A stretch of 10,287 nucleotides of DNA from Sulfitobacter sp. (GTDB taxonomy: Bacteria > Pseudomonadota > Alphaproteobacteria > Rhodobacterales > Rhodobacteraceae), in NCBI GenBank assembly GCA_024636405.1, contig JAGXHC010000218.1:1-10287 (forward strand), read 5' to 3'. How positions within the stretch are numbered: position 1 is the stretch's first letter; each line of letters starts with the position of its first letter. Both the position numbers and the translations under genes were made by a program. Under the pieces are notes generated by a model. The model saw only the letters and a list, made by a program, of their open reading frames with translations, ran no database searches and was not told the DNA's origin. Shown in pieces: positions 6,689-10,287 of the stretch.

Positions 6689-7174
6689 TCAGAAGGGCAA
6701 CAGGCTGCCATGCGGCATGGACACACCCAGCAACACAACGAAAATCACCCAAAGGACAGCGGCCCCCGCAACAGCGATGGCAACCAGGCGCCAGTCGCGC
6801 GCGGCCCCTTGATACAGTGCTGTCGCCAGTACCAGCAACGCGATACCCGGCGCATAGCCGATGGAGGGGACCAGCAGGATATAGGCGATCCCGATCAGCA
6901 GGATACCGCCCGCCTGTGTGGCCTTGCGGCCCTGCCCCGCCCACTCGGGCTTGACCGGCAGCCCGGCCGCACGCATCCGCAGGCTGCGCAGCAGCGCGCC
7001 CGCCGCGATGATGACGCCAAAGACCACCATCAGGATGGCGTAGACCTTGGGCAGTCCAGCAGGGCCAACGGTATCGTCCAGCGCACTGACGCGCATCTGC
7101 GAGGCATAAGCGTAATAGACGGCACCGATGGCAATCGCGCCAATACCGCCAACAAGATCACGGGTGATAATCAT
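6689..7174 (-). CDS. tctB: Tripartite tricarboxylate transporter small permease, TctB
   Basis: 161 residues with four hydrophobic segments (roughly residues 7-24, 43-63, 88-108 and a split segment 110-153) and a short cytoplasmic linker rich in Arg/Lys. This is the typical layout of TctB, the small membrane subunit that pairs with TctA. VGPAGLPKVYAILMVVFG after the first segment fits the family pattern. The start is taken at ATG 7174 because CCCAAAGGATTTGCAATG gives an AAAGGA Shine-Dalgarno at ideal spacing; the frame stays open upstream to 7249 but that part reads as intergenic DNA containing a duplicated copy of this ribosome site. It lies between tctC (87 nt upstream) and tctA (39 nt downstream) in one operon. 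TctB sequences are poorly conserved, so the call leans on context. Confidence 0.88.
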   Translation of the reverse strand: MIITRDLVGGIGAIAIGAVYYAYASQMRVSALDDTVGPAGLPKVYAILMVVFGVIIAAGALLRSLRMRAAGLPVKPEWAGQGRKATQAGGILLIGIAYILLVPSIGYAPGIALLVLATALYQGAARDWRLVAIAVAGAAVLWVIFVVLLGVSMPHGSLLPF

Positions 7175-7175
7175 T

Positions 7176-7215
7176 GCAAATCCTTTGGGACAACTGCTTA
7201 GGGCAAATCCTTTGG
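7176..7215 (-). repeat. Duplicated tctB ribosome-binding segment, 13-bp direct repeat
   Basis: GCAAATCCTTTGG occurs at 7176-7188 and again at 7203-7215 (plus strand), a period of 27 nt. On the coding strand each copy reads CCAAAGGATTTGC; the one next to the ATG is the tctB ribosome site, the other is an upstream duplicate followed by CCTAA rather than a start codon. Confidence 0.75.
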
Positions 7216-7221
7216 AAAAGG

Positions 7222-7261
7222 TGCGCTGCGCCGACCCGCTGATCTGCACAGCGCAGGCGCA
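7222..7261 (-). promoter_or_regulatory. Intercistronic stem-loop after tctC
   Basis: TGCGCTGCGC (7222-7231) can pair with GCGCAGGCGCA (7251-7261) with a single bulged G, enclosing 19 nt. It begins at the base directly after the tctC stop. It could protect the 3' end of the tctC message or slow transcription into tctB, so that the binding protein is made in excess. No U-run follows, so it is not a full terminator. Confidence 0.4.
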
Positions 7262-8212
7262 TCATTCGATGATGCCGTTTTCTTTCAGAAAGCCCGCTGT
7301 TTCGTCGGCAAACGTCTGCATGAAGGCCACATATTCAGCGTGGGGAATATATTCGGCCCGCAGGTTGTTTGCCTCGTAGATCGCCTGATATTCGGGATTG
7401 GCCAACACAGCTTGCGCCGCAGTTTCCCATGCTGCAATCACGTCGTCAGGGGTGCCAACGGGTGCGGCCAAGCCACGGAACTTGCGCACGACGACATCGT
7501 ATCCCGATTCCGCGACCGTGGGCAGATCGGGGTAGTTGTCCAGCCGGTCGGCTGTAAATGTCGCCAGCAGGCGAATTTCTCCGGCCTCAAGCTGCGACCG
7601 CAGCTCCTGCACCTCGCCCACACCGATCTGCAGACTGCCGTTCAAAACGTTGATCATCATGTCGCCGCCGCCGTCGTGGGTCACAATTCCGGCCTCAACT
7701 CCGGTCGCGGTCTTGAGCTGTTCCAGCGCCTGACGTTCCAGTGAGGCAGGGTTAGCCGCACCCCAGCGACCACGGTCGTTGCGCGCGGCCTCGATCACAT
7801 CCTCAAGCGTCTGATATTCGCTGTCTGCGGCGGTAAAGATCACCTCTGGGTCGCTGAAGAAGTTCACCAGCGGCATCATGTCGTTATAGGTAAATTCGGG
7901 TTCGGACAGCAGCGATGTGTAAATGAATGTCGGCGTTGTGGCATAGAACCGAGACCCGTCCGGCGGCGATTGCGCCAGATCGGCCATCGCATTGGCCCCC
8001 GATCCACCTGTCACGTTTTCAACGATAACAGTCGCGCCAAGGATCGGTGCCAGAAACATCGACATTTCGCGCAAGAACACGTCACTGCCGCCGCCGGGGC
8101 TGGAGTGCGTAATAAGCGTGACCGTATCAACCGGATAGGTTTGCGCCGAAACAGCGCCGGATGTCGCCAGAACGGCGAGCGTGGCGCAGGTGGCGATGGT
8201 GGTCCTGAACAT
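7262..8212 (-). CDS. tctC: Periplasmic solute-binding protein, TctC/Bug family
   Basis: 316 residues, normal for the Bug/TctC family that captures a carboxylate in the periplasm and delivers it to TctAB. An N-terminal signal peptide is clear: MFRTT, a hydrophobic core, and cleavage after VSA (residue 23) before QTYPVD. The family loop PGGGSDVFLR (39-48) and IVENVTGGSGANAM (63-76) form the ligand pocket as known for Bug proteins. The start is set at ATG 8212, with GGGAG 7 nt upstream; the frame is open to 8308 but that extension runs through the putative operator and would bury the signal peptide. First gene of the operon tctC-tctB-tctA-mmgE/prpD-SDR. Ligand is not predictable; the enzyme genes suggest a di/tricarboxylate-like acid. 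Confidence 0.93.
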   Translation of the reverse strand: MFRTTIATCATLAVLATSGAVSAQTYPVDTVTLITHSSPGGGSDVFLREMSMFLAPILGATVIVENVTGGSGANAMADLAQSPPDGSRFYATTPTFIYTSLLSEPEFTYNDMMPLVNFFSDPEVIFTAADSEYQTLEDVIEAARNDRGRWGAANPASLERQALEQLKTATGVEAGIVTHDGGGDMMINVLNGSLQIGVGEVQELRSQLEAGEIRLLATFTADRLDNYPDLPTVAESGYDVVVRKFRGLAAPVGTPDDVIAAWETAAQAVLANPEYQAIYEANNLRAEYIPHAEYVAFMQTFADETAGFLKENGIIE

Positions 8213-8288
8213 GGTGATCTCCCTTTTTGAGGCCCGAGGGCTGGGCAGCCAGGAACCCTCCTCCCTTGCTGCTGTCGTAAAGGTGCAT

Positions 8289-8312
8289 CCTGTATTGTCA
8301 ACTGTCAACAGT
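8289..8312 (-). promoter_or_regulatory. Putative operator of the tctC operon
   Basis: Read on the minus strand the site begins ACTGTTGACAGTTGACAA and matches the AbrB-upstream site at 20 of 24 positions. It contains a tandem GTTGACA GTTGACA repeat and a CTGT-2nt-ACAG palindrome, a pattern typical of GntR-family operators. It ends 76 nt before the tctC ATG, nearly the same spacing as in front of the AbrB gene. Confidence 0.55.
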
Positions 8313-8339
8313 TATATCGAATGGTTTTATCTCGGTCGT
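8311..8339 (-). promoter_or_regulatory. Candidate tctC promoter
   Basis: On the minus strand TATAAC (8316-8311, 5/6 to the -10 consensus) directly precedes and slightly overlaps the operator, with a poor -35 (ACGACC, 3/6) 17 nt further up. Transcription would begin inside the repeat, which would suit repression. The alternative is that TTGACA within the repeat is the -35 box, with TACGAC as -10 about 16 nt later. Confidence 0.3.
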
Positions 8340-8378
8340 CTAACCGGCGTTTGGAACAGAAAAGCGCATCAAAATACA

Positions 8379-8411
8379 ACCCGAAACAGCATCTGGGATG
8401 CTGTTTCGGGT
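8379..8411 (-). terminator. Strong terminator of the second tctBA operon
   Basis: ACCCGAAACAGCATC (8379-8393) and GATGCTGTTTCGGGT (8397-8411) are perfect 15-bp inverted arms around a TGG loop. Read on the minus strand, the stem is followed by TGTATTTTGATG, a T-rich tail, so it ends transcription coming from tctA at 8501. It insulates that operon from the tctC promoter about 65 nt further on. Confidence 0.85.
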
Positions 8412-8421
8412 CAGGTATTGG

Positions 8422-8436
8422 AATTGTAGACAAAAA
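8422..8436 (+). promoter_or_regulatory. Third, shorter operator-like site
   Basis: AATTGTAGACAAAAA holds the palindrome TTGT-AG-ACAA (8424-8433). It equals the AbrB-upstream site (AATTGTAGACA then GTTGACA then AAA) with one 7-nt unit missing. It lies between the tctA stop at 8501 and the terminator, about 110 nt upstream of the tctC operator, so it may be an auxiliary site for the same regulator. The remaining bases 8213-8500 hold the tctC leader, promoter and terminator and no gene. Confidence 0.35.
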
Positions 8437-8500
8437 TTGGGTTCGCGTGGCTGCCGGCGCAAATCATGTAATGGCTGACGCCGTCACGCACCGCCAATGT

Positions 8501-10045
8501 TTACGGTTGCGCTGCGCCGGGGGCACCCATGGACTTCAGGTTTTCGCGGCGGAGGCGTTTGGCACGGCGGAAATTGTTGAACGCCGTCAGCCCAAGCGAC
8601 GCGATCATGATGCACAGAATCAAAATCGCACCGGGCCGTTCGAGGATATAGCCGAAATCGCCACGACTGATCTGAAGCGTGCGGATCAGGTTCTGTTCCA
8701 GAAGGCTGCCCAGCAGCAACCCGACAACCGCCGCAGCCACAGGATAATCATACCGCAACATCGCCCAGCCCAGCAGTGAAAAGGCGTAAAGCGTAATCGG
8801 ACCGGCCAGCGAATTGGTGATCGCATAAGACCCGAATGTGGACACGGCCAGCACGCTCGGGATCAGGAACCGCAGCGGCACGCGCACGATAGACGCGGCA
8901 AAGTAGACAAAGATAAGACCCACGAATAGCAGCACCACCGCCTGCACGAAGTTGCTGAAGATGATCGCGTAGACGATATCCTTGTTCTGCGCGATGAACT
9001 GCGGGCCGCCGATAATGTTGTGCATCGCAAAGGCAGCCAACAGGATTGCCGTCGCACCTCCACCGGGGATCCCCAGCGCGAACATGGTGGCCATTGCTCC
9101 GCCTTCGGACGACGAATTGGCCGCCTCTGCCGCGATGACACCCTTGGGGTTGCCCTTGCCGAAAGTGTCGGCATCCGGCGCGTTTCGCTTCGTCTCAGAG
9201 TAGGAGATCAGGTTGGAAATGGAAGAACCGACGCCTGGAATGGCCCCGATGATGACGCCAATCACCGATCCGCGCAGGATGATCGTGGGATAGCTGATTG
9301 CAGTTTTCAGCCCGCCGATGATGGCGGAAAAGCTGATTTGGCGGTCATCCTCGTTTTCGATCAGATAGGTTGTGTTGATGAGATTTAAAAGCTGGCTTGC
9401 TGCCAGAAGACCCATCATCGCGGGGATGGTGGGGATCCCATCCAGCAGCCACGGCACGCCCATCGTGCCACGCACGAAACCGGCAGTGTTCATCCCGATG
9501 GTGCCAAGCAGCACACCAAAGGTGCCGGCCAGCAGGCCACGCGCCATTGACGTGCCGGACAGCGACCCCAACAGAAGCAAACCCCAGATTGCAATCACGA
9601 ACATCTCGAGCGGGCCGAGTTTCAGCACGACCGCTGATACGGGAACGATCAGCAGCAACAACAAGACATAGGACGACAGCGTGCCGATGACGCTGGACGC
9701 GAGAGCCACGCCAAGCGCCTCGTTATGGCGACCGGCCCGCGCCATGGGATAACCATCAAACGTGGTGGCCACGGCCGATGATGTGCCGGGAATGTTCATC
9801 AAAATTGCAGGCACCGACCCGCCAAAGCCCGCGCCGGTGTAGATTGCTGTCAGAAAGATGATGGCCGGCAAGAAATCCATGTAAAGCGTCAAGGGCAGGA
9901 AAATCGCCATCGCCATCGTAATCGAAATGCCGGGCATCGCACCAAAGACCAGGCCGACGAGCAGACCGGGGATCAGGTAAAGCCACGCGGCAGCAGACGA
10001 CCCGAGCAATGCGAAGGCAGAAGTGACAGCATTGAAATCAAGCAT
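8501..10045 (-). CDS. tctA: Second TctA-type large permease subunit
   Basis: 514 residues, polytopic, with both TctA signature halves: FGAMPGISITMAMAIFLPL (34-52) with GGSVPAILMNIPGTSSAV (75-92), then GAIPGVGSSISNLISYSE (267-284), AAEAANSSSEGG (305-316) and ALGIPGGGATAILL (323-336). The C-terminus is long and basic (FRRAKRLRREN). It is the membrane core of a separate TTT transporter: its motifs differ at many positions from the other TctA here. The start is ATG 10045, only 2 nt after the stop of the upstream tctB; the frame is open to 10147 but that would overlap tctB. No tctC follows downstream, where a terminator stands instead, so its binding protein is probably encoded beyond the right edge, before tctB. 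Confidence 0.93.
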   Translation of the reverse strand: MLDFNAVTSAFALLGSSAAAWLYLIPGLLVGLVFGAMPGISITMAMAIFLPLTLYMDFLPAIIFLTAIYTGAGFGGSVPAILMNIPGTSSAVATTFDGYPMARAGRHNEALGVALASSVIGTLSSYVLLLLLIVPVSAVVLKLGPLEMFVIAIWGLLLLGSLSGTSMARGLLAGTFGVLLGTIGMNTAGFVRGTMGVPWLLDGIPTIPAMMGLLAASQLLNLINTTYLIENEDDRQISFSAIIGGLKTAISYPTIILRGSVIGVIIGAIPGVGSSISNLISYSETKRNAPDADTFGKGNPKGVIAAEAANSSSEGGAMATMFALGIPGGGATAILLAAFAMHNIIGGPQFIAQNKDIVYAIIFSNFVQAVVLLFVGLIFVYFAASIVRVPLRFLIPSVLAVSTFGSYAITNSLAGPITLYAFSLLGWAMLRYDYPVAAAVVGLLLGSLLEQNLIRTLQISRGDFGYILERPGAILILCIMIASLGLTAFNNFRRAKRLRRENLKSMGAPGAAQP

Positions 10046-10047
10046 GG

Positions 10048-10287
10048 TTACAGCACCATCATCGGAAAGGGATAGGGGACAAGCAGTTGGTAGCCTGCCA
10101 CCAAAAGGTAGGTGAAGGGCAGCGAATAGGCCGCAATGCCCCACCACCGCCGTTCACCGCACAGATAAAGCCCGCCACTGACGAACAAGAGTGTGGCCAG
10201 ATCAAATCCCAGCACCTCAAGCGAAAAGACAAAAGCGCCGAAAGCGGCGGCCAGCAGAGCCACCCGGAAAAGCTCTGCCCTTTGGGC
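10048..10287 (-). CDS. tctB: Second TctB-type small permease subunit, C-terminal part only
   Basis: The last 79 codons of a gene whose start lies beyond the right edge. The visible part has a hydrophobic segment (VALLAAAFGAFVFSLEVLGF), a short loop, a second segment (LATLLFVSGGLYL), the basic turn GERRWWG and a final segment ending YPFPMMVL. This matches the C-terminal half of TctB proteins, where a GERRW-like turn separates the last membrane helices. It ends with TAA 2 nt before the ATG of the adjacent tctA, so the pair is certainly co-translated. TctB is weakly conserved; the call rests on hydropathy, the short motif and the tctA neighbour. Confidence 0.8.
   Translation of the reverse strand, partial: AQRAELFRVALLAAAFGAFVFSLEVLGFDLATLLFVSGGLYLCGERRWWGIAAYSLPFTYLLVAGYQLLVPYPFPMMVL

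Noticed and set aside
5438..7201. Long plus-strand frames opposite tctA and tctB (275 and 283 codons)
   Set aside because: Shadow frames rich in Gln, Arg, His and Gly with no conserved motif; the minus strand carries clear TctA/TctB signatures.
8213..8308. N-terminal extension of TctC to 8308
   Set aside because: It would place 32 residues before a clear signal peptide and run through the operator; ATG 8212 has GGGAG at ideal spacing.
8476..8486. Small palindrome TGACG-C-CGTCA just past the second tctA stop
   Set aside because: Only 5-bp arms with a 1-nt centre; it cannot form a hairpin as such and the strong terminator 65 nt further explains the transcript end.
10046..10147. N-terminal extension of the second TctA to 10147
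   Set aside because: It overlaps the end of tctB by 100 nt in another frame; ATG 10045 follows the tctB stop by 2 nt and the family sequence begins there.
1..10287. CRISPR array, tRNA, rRNA or attachment site
   Set aside because: No regularly spaced repeats, no cloverleaf-like sequence and no direct repeats flanking the decayed region were seen by eye.

Overview
The window looks like accessory chromosomal (or megaplasmid) DNA of an alphaproteobacterium, most likely of the Roseobacter/Rhodobacterales group. This is inferred from the high GC content, the GC-rich third codon positions and the gene content; no marker gene in the window proves it. It splits into a decayed left part (about 1-1800) and an intact transport/catabolism part (about 1840-10287).

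Left part. Positions 1-960 hold one convincing small gene of unknown function (443-766, +), a doubtful minus-strand ORF (40-417) and two perfect hairpins (47-69 and 787-811). At 1056-1793 there is a 245-codon ORF that is not a normal gene. It joins the first ~65 codons of a type I restriction methyltransferase (HsdM), an internal piece of an IS3-family OrfB transposase, and, after a one-base deletion shifts the transposase out of frame, the C-terminal ~60 codons of a Gfo/Idh/MocA-type dehydrogenase. This is a graveyard of three broken genes that happens to stay open.

Right part. A two-domain AbrB-family membrane protein (1940-3019, +) converges on a five-gene minus-strand operon running tctC (8212-7262), tctB (7174-6689), tctA (6649-5138), an MmgE/PrpD-family gene (5141-3756) and an SDR-fold gene (3759-3007). 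The last three genes overlap by 4 nt at each junction (ATGA). Upstream of this operon, also on the minus strand, lie the 3' end of a second tctB (10287-10048) and a second tctA (10045-8501), closed by a strong 15-bp-stem terminator at 8379-8411.

How the genes may work together. The TctC binding protein and TctAB permease should import a carboxylate across the inner membrane. MmgE/PrpD and the SDR-like protein are candidates for processing it. AbrB is tied to the operon by a nearly identical 24-bp site (20/24 identical) placed 71 nt before the abrB start and 76 nt before the tctC start, in the same orientation relative to each gene. This suggests one regulator, probably GntR-type, controls both converging units. 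The SDR lacks both the catalytic Ser and Tyr of classical SDRs, so its chemistry is open. The substrate cannot be read from the sequence.
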